16,377 nucleotides of DNA from NCBI GenBank assembly GCA_937875275.1, contig CALNCC010000016.1, positions 1-16,377 of the forward strand. Reading direction: 5' to 3'. This DNA comes from an uncultured Dysgonomonas sp. (GTDB lineage: Bacteria > Bacteroidota > Bacteroidia > Bacteroidales > Dysgonomonadaceae). The translations under genes were made by a program, and so were the position numbers. Positions 1-7,412 of this stretch are shown in pieces; positions within the stretch are counted from its first letter, which is position 1; every line of letters starts with the position of its first letter. A model generated the notes under the pieces. That model did no database searches. It saw only the letters and a program-made list of their open reading frames with translations, and was not told where the DNA came from.

Positions 1-98
1 CGCCATCAAAGTATTGCTACTCTATGCTGCCCCTCGACTTGCATGTGTTAGGCCTGTCGCTAGCGTTCATCCTGAGCCAGGATCAAACTCTTCTTTGT
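1..98 (-). rRNA. rrs: 16S rRNA, 5' end (partial)
   Basis: The reverse complement of the first 98 bases is the start of a small-subunit rRNA. It contains the near-universal AGAGTTTGATCCTGGCTCAG primer-site sequence (positions 91 down to 72), followed by GATGAACGCTAGCGACAGGC and AACACATGCAAGTCGA, as in Bacteroidetes. The gene continues off the left edge, so only about 6% of it is present. The exact 5' nucleotide is uncertain by a few bases. The short variable stretch visible suits Bacteroidales, but it is too short to name a genus. Confidence 0.97.
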
Positions 99-232
99 AA
101 ATTATCTTTTTAAAATTCCTTTTTGATCCGGTATGCTCTTGTTATTATTGAATGTTTTTGTAATTGACAGAGACTAATTTTTATAATTATTAAAACTATA
201 TAAAATAGCTCTTATACTACACGCTAATGTCA

Positions 233-246
233 TTATTTCAAAGATC
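233..246 (-). promoter_or_regulatory. boxA-like element in the rRNA leader
   Basis: On the minus strand this reads GATCTTTGAAATAA. It resembles the boxA antitermination element of bacterial rRNA leaders (E. coli type TGCTCTTTAACA). It lies in the roughly 185-base leader between the rRNA promoter and the 16S gene, where such an element is expected. The call rests on resemblance and position only. The TTTG core could instead be part of a second weak promoter. Confidence 0.4.
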
Positions 247-286
247 GATTGTTTTACTTTTTTCGCCTTAATCTCAAAAAGTGGGG

Positions 287-319
287 CAAAGATAGTGAAT
301 GGATTAATACCGACCCAAA
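287..319 (-). promoter_or_regulatory. rRNA operon promoter (Bacteroidetes type)
   Basis: On the minus strand a TATCTTTG box (294 to 287) matches the Bacteroidetes -7 consensus TAnnTTTG exactly. A TTTG box (319 to 316) lies 21 bases upstream, matching the -33 element. Transcription would start near 280 and give a leader of about 185 bases before the 16S gene. It lies in the gene-free stretch 99-390, which otherwise holds AT-rich leader sequence and an imperfect AT-rich palindrome around 348-367. I see no strong terminator separating it from the TPR gene that reads towards it. Confidence 0.75.
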
Positions 320-390
320 TTTATAGCACCTTTTTTTCCTTTTTTCTTCAAAAAAGATATCTTTTGATCCGTATCGGGGGCTGAAAGGCT

Positions 391-1806
391 TTAATTTCCC
401 ATGTTTTTGAATAGAATCCGACACGCCCGAGCTTCGCGCAAGGCTTCGATCAACTCTTCACGAGACATCGTGTCGCCATCTTTATTGTATATCATTTGGA
501 AAAGATTGAGCAATTCTTCTTTTTCGAAAGCTGACAGCATATTCTCAAAGTCTATCCCCTCATCTAATTCGAAAGACAAAAGAATTATCCTTTGTTTGAT
601 TGACACGTTCTCCGGATCAAGCTTAAGCAACTTTTGCGTATACATCAATGCCTGAGTGTAATCTTCTTCAATGATGCTGACAATGGACAGATAATCTATT
701 GCGAATAAGTTGTCACTTTCTTCGCTGTGTATTTTCAGGAATTGAGTTTCAGCCTCGCTGTACATGCCTTTTTTGAAGTATGCTTCTCCGATGATCGACA
801 TTAATTCGACAGTAGGTTCTTCTTCCTCCAAAATCTTGGACGCAATGCTGATGGCTTTGTCGTAGTTTTCCATCTTCACGGCAATATATGCTTTTTTAGT
901 GATGGATTCTGTCGTTTCACCAAAGCTTTCTTCATATGTCGAAATACATTCGATGGCTTCGTCAAACAGTTCTATTTCGAGCAGAGACTCACTCAGCATG
1001 AGTAGAACTGCACCATTCTCTGAGTCTATTTCTAAAAGTTCGCGATATGTTTCTATGGCTTCTTGTTGCCGTCCACTGAGGGACAGACAGTGCGCTTTCA
1101 GTTTTAGAACATTTGTGTCGGAATCCTCTATGGTAAGGGCAAAATCGAATGCGTCTATCGCTTTTTCATACTGATTGCGCAGAGAATATAGTTTGCCAAG
1201 GTTAACCCATGCATCGTACCCATAGGGATCGACGTCGAGCAGTCGGTTTGTGATTTCGATAGCCGAGTCGAGCTTTCCTTCCATTTCGTAGGCATAGGCG
1301 AGATCGCTTAGTACTTCCTGATTTTCGGGATTATATTCGAGGCTTTTTTCATAGTAGGATATGGCCTCTTTGGGGCGATCTACATCTAAATATATGAACC
1401 CCAGTTCGGAGAGAGTGTTTCCTATCTCTCCTTTTTCTTCATTGTCTATTATTTCCCGAGAGAATTTTTCTGCCTCAGCGGTCAAGCCCAAATGCAGGTA
1501 GGCTTCGATGAGGATGAGATATACATCGGTGTTGTATTCGGACAAGAAGGGAGAAAGCAGCTTGATAGCCTCCATGTACTCACCATCGTATAGGTATAGC
1601 TTCCCCTTTTTTGCCAATAACGCATCACTTTGTGGATGTATTTTGAGACCTGCCTCAACAATGTCGCGTGCAGTGTCTAAATCATCTCTCGAATCGTAAT
1701 ACTCGACCAGATCTTCAAATTCATCAGCATCAAAATACGGATTCTTACCGGACGCAAGATTCTGCTCGTATTTCTTTACAAGTTCCGAAATATTTTCTCT
1801 TGCCAT
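391..1806 (-). CDS. Tetratricopeptide repeat (TPR) protein
   Basis: This is a 471-residue acidic protein made almost entirely of TPR helical hairpins. Typical repeat residues recur every 34 residues, for example ELGFIYLDVDRPKEAISYYE, DLAYAYEMEGKLDSAIEI and NLGKLYSLRNQYEKAIDAF. I see about ten repeats from residue 40 to near 400, then a helical tail. There is no signal peptide or membrane segment, so it is probably a cytoplasmic scaffold; its partner cannot be read from the sequence. I chose the ATG at 1806; a TTG one codon upstream (1809) is also possible. It follows glnS by about 15 bases and is probably co-transcribed with it. The TPR family is certain; the function is unknown. Confidence 0.9.
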   Translation of the reverse strand: MARENISELVKKYEQNLASGKNPYFDADEFEDLVEYYDSRDDLDTARDIVEAGLKIHPQSDALLAKKGKLYLYDGEYMEAIKLLSPFLSEYNTDVYLILIEAYLHLGLTAEAEKFSREIIDNEEKGEIGNTLSELGFIYLDVDRPKEAISYYEKSLEYNPENQEVLSDLAYAYEMEGKLDSAIEITNRLLDVDPYGYDAWVNLGKLYSLRNQYEKAIDAFDFALTIEDSDTNVLKLKAHCLSLSGRQQEAIETYRELLEIDSENGAVLLMLSESLLEIELFDEAIECISTYEESFGETTESITKKAYIAVKMENYDKAISIASKILEEEEPTVELMSIIGEAYFKKGMYSEAETQFLKIHSEESDNLFAIDYLSIVSIIEEDYTQALMYTQKLLKLDPENVSIKQRIILLSFELDEGIDFENMLSAFEKEELLNLFQMIYNKDGDTMSREELIEALREARACRILFKNMGN

Positions 1807-1821
1807 CAACTATCTTGTTCC

Positions 1822-3516
1822 TTATTTCTCCTTAGTCTTAGACCAAGAATCTTTCAAGGAAACTGTTCTATTGAATATTAATTTGTCGGACGTAGAGTCT
1901 TTGTCTACACAGAAATATCCGATCCGTTGAAATTGGAATTTATCTTGTACCTGAGCACCTTTTATATACGATTCTCCTTTGCATCCTGTTAGCACTTTCA
2001 GTGAATCGGGATTCATCAGGTCGCGGAAATCTCGTTCGTCTTCCGATGGATTTTCTACCATGAACAGGCGGTCGTAGACGCGTACCTCAAGATCTGTCGC
2101 ATCTTGTGTAGCTACCCAATGGATAGTTCCTTTTACCTTACGTCCACTTTCCGGCATTCCGCTTTTTGTCTGATCGTCATATTCGGCATAGACCTCAAGT
2201 ATATTGCCGTCTGCATCTTTTTTGCAACCGGTGCATTTTACGATATACGCATTCTTAAGGCGCACTTCATTGCCCGGAGTCAGACGGAAATATTTTTTCG
2301 GAGCATCTTCCATAAAATCACCTCTCTCGATATAGAGTTCTTTCGCGAATAATATCTTGTGGCTTCCGGCAGATTCGTCCTCCGGATTGTTTTGTGCATC
2401 CATCAGTTCTGTTTTGTCTTCCGGATAATTTGTTAAAACCAACTTGATGGGGTCGAGAACCACTGAGACGCGAGATGCGCGCTTGTTCAGATCTTCTCTG
2501 ATAGAATATTCTAATAAAGAAATATCATTGATACCATCATACTTGGTATATCCTATGCGGTCGATGAAGTTATGTATAGCCTCTGGCGTATATCCACGAC
2601 GACGAAAACCGCAGATGGTAGGCATGCGCGGATCGTCCCAACCGTCAACCAATTGTTCTTGTACCAATTGCAGCAACTTACGTTTGCTCATTACGGTATA
2701 TGTGAGGTTCAGCCTGTTAAATTCGTACTGATGAGGGCGATACTCGTCTGTGGCAAGTTGGTCGATAAACCAATCGTATAGCGGACGGTGAACCACAAAT
2801 TCTAAAGTACAAATAGAGTGTGTTACTCCCTCGAAGTAGTCGCATTGACCATGTGCAAAGTCGTACATCGGATATGCTTTCCATGTAGTGCCTGTGCGAT
2901 GGTGCGGCTGATTGATGATGCGATATATAATAGGGTCGCGGAAGTGCATGTTAGATGACGCCATGTCGATTTTTGCTCGTAAGACCATGCTTCCTTCTTC
3001 CAGTGCACCTTCGTTCATTTTCTGGAACAAGTCGAGACTTTCCTCTATCGGGCGATTGCGAAACGGGCTCTCTATACCTGCTTGAGTGGGGGTGCCTTTT
3101 TGTTTGGCGATATCTTCAGCCGATTGTTCATCTATATAGGCCTTCCCTTCTTTAATCAGTTGAACGGCAAAATCCCACAATTGAGGGAAATAGTCTGACG
3201 CATAGTATATGTTGGCCCAGTCGTAGCCCAACCATTGTATATCCTCCTTTATGGCATCGACGTATTCCACGTCTTCCTTGATCGGATTTGTGTCGTCGAA
3301 CCGAAGATTGCAGCAGCCATTGTAATTTCGCGCTATGCCAAAGTCGATAGCAATAGCTTTAGAGTGCCCTATATGAAGGTATCCATTGGGTTCGGGTGGG
3401 AAACGGGTTTGTATGCGACCATCGTTTTTTCCTTCACTCAAGTCTGTTTCCACAATCGTCTCTATAAAATTCAGACTTTTTTTATTGTCGTCTTTAAGGA
3501 TATCTTCTGCTGACAT
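1822..3516 (-). CDS. glnS: Glutaminyl-tRNA synthetase
   Basis: This cytoplasmic enzyme charges tRNA-Gln with glutamine using ATP. The 564-residue protein has the class I signature in its GlnRS form: RFPPEPNGYLHIGHSK near residues 38-53 (HIGH at 48-51) and the second ATP motif VMSKRKL at 275-281. The first half is the Rossmann catalytic domain and the C-terminal part (from about 345) matches the beta-barrel anticodon-binding domains. Length is close to E. coli GlnRS (554). The conserved FDDTNP (73-78) and WKAYPMYDFAHG (212-223) segments favour GlnRS over GluRS. The 3' neighbour is the TPR gene; the 5' neighbour, 51 bases away, is a small lipoprotein. No separate promoter with a full TAnnTTTG box is visible in that gap. 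Confidence 0.97.
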   Translation of the reverse strand: MSAEDILKDDNKKSLNFIETIVETDLSEGKNDGRIQTRFPPEPNGYLHIGHSKAIAIDFGIARNYNGCCNLRFDDTNPIKEDVEYVDAIKEDIQWLGYDWANIYYASDYFPQLWDFAVQLIKEGKAYIDEQSAEDIAKQKGTPTQAGIESPFRNRPIEESLDLFQKMNEGALEEGSMVLRAKIDMASSNMHFRDPIIYRIINQPHHRTGTTWKAYPMYDFAHGQCDYFEGVTHSICTLEFVVHRPLYDWFIDQLATDEYRPHQYEFNRLNLTYTVMSKRKLLQLVQEQLVDGWDDPRMPTICGFRRRGYTPEAIHNFIDRIGYTKYDGINDISLLEYSIREDLNKRASRVSVVLDPIKLVLTNYPEDKTELMDAQNNPEDESAGSHKILFAKELYIERGDFMEDAPKKYFRLTPGNEVRLKNAYIVKCTGCKKDADGNILEVYAEYDDQTKSGMPESGRKVKGTIHWVATQDATDLEVRVYDRLFMVENPSEDERDFRDLMNPDSLKVLTGCKGESYIKGAQVQDKFQFQRIGYFCVDKDSTSDKLIFNRTVSLKDSWSKTKEK

Positions 3517-3567
3517 ATCTTCGAAATGTTAATTCTTTAATCGTTGTTGAAAAAATATATTACTGAT

Positions 3568-3834
3568 CTATCGGGATGCTTGCATCTCGTTTATGTACCG
3601 AATATAAAGTGTATGGAATTCTTTGTAGTCTTCAGTATTTTTGTATTTGTCTAAAACGGCAATTACTTCTTTGTAGGCTTTTTCTGCATCTTCCATTTCA
3701 TAATTCTCGGTATGCTTCATCGATAAAATGTTGGCTTCGGCAGCTCTGCGGGCATCGCGTTCTATTGTCGAAGAACATGCATGTAGAAACAGAGAGGCAC
3801 AAACAACAAGTATGGTAAGTATAATATTCTTCAT
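3568..3834 (-). CDS. Small predicted lipoprotein
   Basis: The protein has 88 residues. It begins with a lysine, a hydrophobic stretch and a lipobox LHAC with the cysteine at residue 20, so it should be lipidated and anchored to a membrane by the signal peptidase II route. The mature part of about 68 residues is charged and helical (for example EDAEKAYKEVIAVLDKYK), with no motif I recognise. It lies 51 bases upstream of glnS on the same strand, and a TAnnTTTG promoter box sits 20 bases before its start, so it may head a lipoprotein-glnS-TPR transcript. The reading frame and signal are convincing. The function is unknown. Confidence 0.8.
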   Translation of the reverse strand: MKNIILTILVVCASLFLHACSSTIERDARRAAEANILSMKHTENYEMEDAEKAYKEVIAVLDKYKNTEDYKEFHTLYIRYINEMQASR

Positions 3835-3854
3835 ATCTTATTATTATGAAACGA

Positions 3855-3862
3855 CAAAGGTA
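3855..3862 (-). promoter_or_regulatory. -7 box for the lipoprotein-glnS-TPR unit
   Basis: The minus strand reads TACCTTTG, an exact TAnnTTTG match, 20 bases upstream of the lipoprotein start codon. The upstream -33 element is weak: TTTA about 22 bases away instead of TTTG. The position between divergent genes supports it. Confidence 0.55.
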
Positions 3863-3906
3863 AGTAAATTACATCTATATTTGTAAAAAATACACTAACA
3901 ATTATA

Positions 3907-3937
3907 TTTACATCAATACCATTTTTTCTAACCTTTG
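3907..3937 (+). promoter_or_regulatory. Candidate galE promoter
   Basis: An AACCTTTG box (3930-3937), one mismatch from TAnnTTTG, lies 27 bases before the galE start. A TTTA (3907-3910) sits 19 bases further upstream as a possible -33 element. It is diverged from the consensus and is called mainly from position. Confidence 0.35.
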
Positions 3938-3964
3938 ATAGTTATAAAATAAAAGATATAAGTA

Positions 3965-4999
3965 ATGAAAGGAAAAATACTTGTTACAGGAGGAACCGGA
4001 TATATTGGCTCTCACACAGTTGTTGAATTGCAGAATGCAGGATACGAAGTTGTTATTATTGATGACTTGTCGAACTCGACAAAAGATTCTATCGGCGGAA
4101 TAGAGCGAATCACAGGACAGAAGCCGATTTTCTATCAAATGGATTGTAATGATCTGAATGAACTTAATCGCGTTTTCGAAGAGAACAAAGATATTCGGGG
4201 GATTATCCACTTTGCCGCAAGTAAGGCGGTGGGAGAATCGGTGCAGAAGCCGTTGTTGTATTATCGCAACAATCTTAATTCCCTGCTCAACCTGTTGGAT
4301 ATGATGCAGCAACATGCGGTAGAGAATATTGTATTCTCGTCTTCATGCACGGTATACGGTGAACCCGATCAGAATCCGATAGACGAGACTGCTCCGATAA
4401 AACCGGCAGAGTCTCCTTATGGAAATACGAAGCAAATAAACGAAGAGATTATCCGAGATATTGTTCGCTCGGGGGCGAATGTGAGAAGCATTATTCTTCG
4501 TTATTTCAATCCGGTAGGTGCGCACCCAAGCGCCGAGATAGGCGAACTGCCAAACGGGGTGCCACAGAATCTTGTCCCTTTCATCACCCAAACTGCCATA
4601 GGCGTTCGTGAGCAACTGAGTGTTTTTGGCGACGATTATAATACTCCTGACGGATCATGCGTGCGAGACTTTATCAATGTTGTAGACTTGGCAAAGGCAC
4701 ATGTGGAGGCAATAGATCGCATGTTGGCAAAGAAGGCGGACGAAAAGGTAGAGGTGTTCAACTTGGGAACGGGCAATGGCGTTTCGGTGCTTCAATTGAT
4801 CAATATATTCGAGAAGGTGTCGGAAACAAAACTGAACTATAAGATTGTAGGACGCAGAGAGGGAGATATTGAAAAAATATGGGCAGAGCCGAAAAAAGCA
4901 AATACCGTATTGGGATGGACAGCCAAAGAAAATATTGAAGACACAATGCTTTCGGCATGGAAATGGCAACTCAAACTGCGCGAGAAAGGGATAATGTAA
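3965..4999 (+). CDS. galE: UDP-glucose 4-epimerase
   Basis: This enzyme interconverts UDP-glucose and UDP-galactose, linking galactose use to supply of sugars for surface polysaccharides. The 344-residue protein is an extended short-chain dehydrogenase: the NAD-binding TGGTGYIGS motif is at residues 8-16, the acidic NAD-ribose site is in VIIDDLSNS, VFSSSCTVYG at 123-132 carries the catalytic Ser/Thr, and the YxxxK pair is in SPYGNTK (Tyr152, Lys156). The substrate-side RYFNPVGAHPSAEIGE segment (179-194) is typical of GalE. Its length equals that of the family. It stands alone on the plus strand, divergent from the lipoprotein, and ends before a hairpin terminator. GalE activity on UDP-GlcNAc is also possible; sequence alone does not settle this. 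Confidence 0.95.
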   Translation: MKGKILVTGGTGYIGSHTVVELQNAGYEVVIIDDLSNSTKDSIGGIERITGQKPIFYQMDCNDLNELNRVFEENKDIRGIIHFAASKAVGESVQKPLLYYRNNLNSLLNLLDMMQQHAVENIVFSSSCTVYGEPDQNPIDETAPIKPAESPYGNTKQINEEIIRDIVRSGANVRSIILRYFNPVGAHPSAEIGELPNGVPQNLVPFITQTAIGVREQLSVFGDDYNTPDGSCVRDFINVVDLAKAHVEAIDRMLAKKADEKVEVFNLGTGNGVSVLQLINIFEKVSETKLNYKIVGRREGDIEKIWAEPKKANTVLGWTAKENIEDTMLSAWKWQLKLREKGIM

Positions 5000-5062
5000 T
5001 AGCCTATGCAATAAATAGGATTATCACTATTCTATATTATCTCAACTAAAGATAGAAAAATT

Positions 5063-5099
5063 AGAGACTGTACTTTTTTTGTACAGCCTCTCTTTTTTT
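5063..5099 (+). terminator. Rho-independent terminator after galE
   Basis: A stem GAGACTGTAC / GTACAGCCTC (one A-C mismatch) closes a loop of seven T, then a run of T at 5092-5099 follows. It lies 64 bases after the galE stop. On the minus strand the same hairpin is followed by AATTTTT, so it could also stop the convergent DUF4251-like gene. Confidence 0.8.
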
Positions 5100-5123
5100 G
5101 TAGTCGTATGTCAGAAACAATTG

Positions 5124-5597
5124 CTATTGTACATAGCCATTGAATCGTGTCGAGTTATTGTTTAACGGAGTAGCTATAAGAACAGCACTTCCATCTTTGT
5201 TTATCGTCAAAGTAAATTCACTCTTTTTCTTATGTTCGGTAACTTTGATTTTAATTGTCCATTTATTGTCTTTTTTTGGCAACACTTCATATTCAAACTT
5301 GTCGCTCATAAATATTAGAGGACCTCGCGGATCAGCCTCATAAGAAGATGGTTGTCTTCCACCAACTCCTTTATAAGAAAGATATGATTCTACAAAGTGT
5401 TGATCGCGATTGATTACAAAATAGTAATTTTGTTCTAATACTTTCTGATATCTTGCACCACCATGAGGAGGTGTTTCTTCTTCGACATAAAAAACAAGAT
5501 CTAAAGCTTCGATCTTTTGTTCTATCGGAACATCTTTTCTGCCATCCAATTCCGTTCCTATCGTATTCCCTATCTTGCATGATGAGAATACAGACAT
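5124..5597 (-). CDS. DUF4251-like protein with damaged lipoprotein signal
   Basis: The open frame from the first ATG gives 157 residues. The C-terminal half (from about residue 65) resembles Bacteroidales DUF4251 proteins: a VESYLSYKGVGG segment, a PLIFMSDKFEYEV strand, then strands ending in DGSAVLIATP and TRFNGYVQ. The family call is from memory of the pattern, not a search. The start is odd. Codons before the ATG stay open for 12 more residues and read DIVSIIVF, so the full stretch DIVSIIVFMSVFSSC looks like the hydrophobic part and lipobox of a lipoprotein signal peptide. Its ATG and charged start are missing, and a stop occurs at 5634-5636. The gene has probably lost its 5' end and promoter; the ATG at 5597 may not yield an exported protein. 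Confidence 0.6.
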   Translation of the reverse strand: MSVFSSCKIGNTIGTELDGRKDVPIEQKIEALDLVFYVEEETPPHGGARYQKVLEQNYYFVINRDQHFVESYLSYKGVGGRQPSSYEADPRGPLIFMSDKFEYEVLPKKDNKWTIKIKVTEHKKKSEFTLTINKDGSAVLIATPLNNNSTRFNGYVQ

Positions 5598-5636
5598 AAA
5601 TACAATGATGGATACGATATCATTGCTGTCCCATTA

Positions 5637-6119
5637 AAATCCAAAATAGTTCTTTTAAATATCTTGAATTTAGTTAGTTATATCTATTTTTTAGTCGCGA
5701 CGATTTCAATTTAAGTATCTATGAAGAGAGGGGCAGATTTGCAGAGAAAAATGGTTTTCGAAATTTGATTACCGAATCTCGTTTTTCTTTGCCATAAATA
5801 CTTTAAAACCAATCCGTTTTACTACCTTTGACAGTGAAATTCATTACCCGAAAAACAGGTAACGAATTGGTAACGGAAGTACTGCTTTAAGGTACTTTTT
5901 TTGACTTTTTACCATTCAGAAATATAAGGCAAATTAGAACCTTATTTCCTGACTAACAGTGTAATGGTATTAATTTTAATAATTTACTTTTATGTTGTAC
6001 TTTTGCAGCAGAATAAAATAATAATTGACACCGCATTTTTGACCACAACAACAATCGTATTGACTTGACAAAAAATATCCAACGGGTTTGTTTTTGTTAT
6101 CTCTTCTTCTCGAATATGC
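5637..6119. other. Gene-free stretch in a rearranged region
   Basis: I find no convincing gene in these 480 bases. They hold: a stretch at the left edge, CTGTCCCATTAAAATCC (5627-5643), that looks like an insertion-sequence end; a TACCTTTG promoter-like box on the plus strand (5823-5830); a direct repeat GGTAACG at 5859-5865 and 5869-5875, spaced 10 bases, with an inverted TTACC at 5844-5848; an AT-rich block (5965-5995); and a GTACTTTTGC site (5997-6006). The composition is more AT-rich than the neighbouring genes. The stretch looks like the remains of a mobile element's regulatory or end region, but no integrase gene is present. Confidence 0.5.
5997..6006 (+). promoter_or_regulatory. GTAnnTTTGC site: promoter -7 box or CTnDOT-type att core
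   Basis: The sequence GTACTTTTGC contains an exact TAnnTTTG promoter box (5998-6005), preceded at about 20 bases by an AT-rich TTTT/TTTA stretch that could act as -33. The same ten bases match the GTAnnTTTGC core described at CTnDOT insertion sites in Bacteroides. Because the two motifs overlap by nature, the sequence cannot tell which applies. A promoter here would read towards the truncated thioredoxin-fold gene. Confidence 0.4.
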
Positions 6120-6149
6120 TGCCTTAACTGGCACGACCAAGAGATAGAG

Positions 6150-6551
6150 TTGGCTTTTTACTTGCTGAATGAAGATCGTATCAAGCAGCCTTCGGGCAAG
6201 ATAGAATCGCTCTTCACCCTGCTTCGTATCCGCAAAGGAGCAAAAGCTCCCGATCTTGATCAAGGCACATTACTCAAGAAAAAGACTATCCTTGCCTTCT
6301 ACGATTCAGGCTGTGGCAGTTGCACCTTACAAATGAGCAAGTTGGCAGAGAAATACGAGGACTTGAAGAAAAAGGGCTATGAAGTTGTGTCTGTTTCTGC
6401 CAATTCAGATAAGGGGATGTTTGAGAGCTATGCAACTAAACTTCCGTGGAAAGGAAAGTATTGCGACTTTGAAGGTTTTGCAGGAAAAGACTTCCGCAAC
6501 TATGGCGTAATGATTTCATTACCCTTGAATCGTGTACAGAAGCTTCGGTAA
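6150..6551 (+). pseudogene. Truncated thioredoxin-fold (TlpA/redoxin-like) gene
   Basis: The frame encodes the middle of a periplasmic-type thioredoxin-like protein. AKAPDLDQGT and KKKTILAFYDSGCGSCTLQM carry the CxxC redox motif (CGSC, residues 55-58 counted from the TTG at 6150), followed by YEVVSVSAN and the NYGVMI strand. Both ends are broken. Upstream the frame is open to 6069 with no ATG, and the similarity seems to begin near 6120. Downstream it stops matching after NYGVMI at about 6515, just where the family's cis-proline loop (usually TPT) should follow; it then runs through reverse-strand transposase sequence to a chance stop at 6551. It therefore lacks the last strand, last helix and cis-Pro, and any signal peptide. 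It was probably once part of a thiol-disulfide oxidoreductase. Confidence 0.7.
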
Positions 6552-6714
6552 TATGAAAGAATGTAGGTATCTGAGTTTCCACATCATATAAAGTATGTAC
6601 TTTAATACCTCCTTTTCTTTTACGGAACTTCGCCCACCAAAATACAGAAAGACATAAACTATAACAAAAGTGGTCGATGAGATGATATTCCTACCCTTCT
6701 TGTCTGACAACCTT
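6508..6714 (-). pseudogene. IS4-type (DDE) transposase remnant, frameshifted
   Basis: On the minus strand, from 6657 to about 6508, one frame reads LCLSVFWWAKFRKRKGG, then a segment containing HTLYDVETQIPTFFHIT, then EASVHDSRVM. These are hallmarks of the IS4-type transposases common in Bacteroidales, in the stretch just after the first catalytic aspartate. Just upstream (about 6712-6660) the similarity continues in another frame as GRNIISSTT, where intact members have a FDSTT motif, so there is a frameshift near 6655-6670 and the aspartate is replaced. Only about 65 of roughly 400 residues remain. The fragment abuts the engB stop on one side and the broken thioredoxin-fold gene on the other, so it is a dead scar. 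Confidence 0.75.
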
Positions 6715-6722
6715 GCCGTTGT

Positions 6723-7325
6723 CTATTTTGACAAAGATTTATTAATTTCTGCGATGTAGTCAAGAACCTCTTCGCGTCCGAGTTTATGCTCCGATGATGT
6801 ATAAAATATCGGAGGAAGCTCTACCCACGTTTCCAATAGTTTATCAATATACTTATCTAAATTCTCTTTCAGACGAGATTTACTGAGTTTGTCTATCTTC
6901 GTGAAAATAATAGAGAACGGAATACCACATTCGCCTAACCAGTTGAGGAAATCCATATCTATTTTTTGTGGCTCGTGCCTGCAATCTAAAAGCAGAAACA
7001 ACGAAGTCATTTCTTCGCGATTGAGAATATAGCTTTCGATAATTTTTCTTATCAATTCTCGCCCTTCTTTTCCGCGTTGGGCATAGCCATATCCTGGCAG
7101 ATCGACCAAATACCATTCGTCATTAATCAAAAAATGATTGATCAGTTGGGTTTTCCCCGGTTTCGACGAGGTCATTGCCAACCCTTTATGGTTGGTCAAC
7201 ATATTGATTAGCGACGATTTCCCGACATTCGATCGCCCGATGAATGCATATTCGACTTTGCCATCGGTGGGGCATTTGCGGTAATCGGTATTACTGATTA
7301 CAAATTCGGCTGTTTTGATGATCAT
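6723..7325 (-). CDS. engB: Ribosome-biogenesis GTPase EngB/YihA
   Basis: This small GTPase (200 residues, the usual length) is needed for late assembly of the large ribosomal subunit in the bacteria studied. All G motifs are visible: P-loop GRSNVGKSS (30-38), the G2 region around PGKTQLINHF (56-65), G3 DLPGYG (75-80), G4 TKIDK (142-146) and G5 TSS (176-178). The start ATG gives the normal N-terminus, with the AEFVISNTDY segment before the G domain. It is divergent from the membrane-protein gene at 7448. Its stop codon is immediately followed by a 6-bp hairpin (GACAAC / GTTGTC, 6706-6723) and the transposase remnant, so any original downstream neighbour has been replaced. Confidence 0.96.
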   Translation of the reverse strand: MIIKTAEFVISNTDYRKCPTDGKVEYAFIGRSNVGKSSLINMLTNHKGLAMTSSKPGKTQLINHFLINDEWYLVDLPGYGYAQRGKEGRELIRKIIESYILNREEMTSLFLLLDCRHEPQKIDMDFLNWLGECGIPFSIIFTKIDKLSKSRLKENLDKYIDKLLETWVELPPIFYTSSEHKLGREEVLDYIAEINKSLSK

Positions 7326-7367
7326 TGCAGATGATGTATTATCCTTATTCTCGTTAAGACATGCAAT

Positions 7368-7392
7368 CGAAAAAAGAGTTATTCTTTTTTCG
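7368..7392. repeat. Perfect 10-bp inverted repeat between divergent genes
   Basis: CGAAAAAAGA (7368-7377) and TCTTTTTTCG (7383-7392) are exact reverse complements around a five-base centre, GTTAT. The repeat sits between engB (start 7325) and the membrane-protein gene (start 7448), and its right arm ends about 20 bases before the TACTTTTG promoter box, covering the expected -33 region. It could be an operator. Alternatively it is an AT-rich hairpin of no function. Confidence 0.5.
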
Positions 7393-7412
7393 TATTACAG
7401 GAACAAAACTAC

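Noticed and set aside
348..367. AT-rich palindrome between the TPR gene and the rRNA promoter as a terminator
   Set aside because: The stem around AAAGATATCTTT is weak, all A-T apart from two pairs, and the T-run does not follow directly on the minus strand.
5834..5890. Eighteen-codon plus-strand frame starting GTG after the TACCTTTG box
   Set aside because: Too short, with no ribosome-binding signal or known homology that I can see; the repeated GGTAACG suggests binding sites instead of coding sequence.
5976..6263. Minus-strand open frame of 95 codons in the rearranged region
   Set aside because: It lies partly opposite the thioredoxin-fold remnant and has no motif; composition is that of AT-rich intergenic DNA.
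6706..6723. Hairpin GACAAC / GTTGTC at the engB stop as a terminator
   Set aside because: The stem is only six base pairs and no run of T follows on the minus strand, so it is not a convincing rho-independent terminator for engB.
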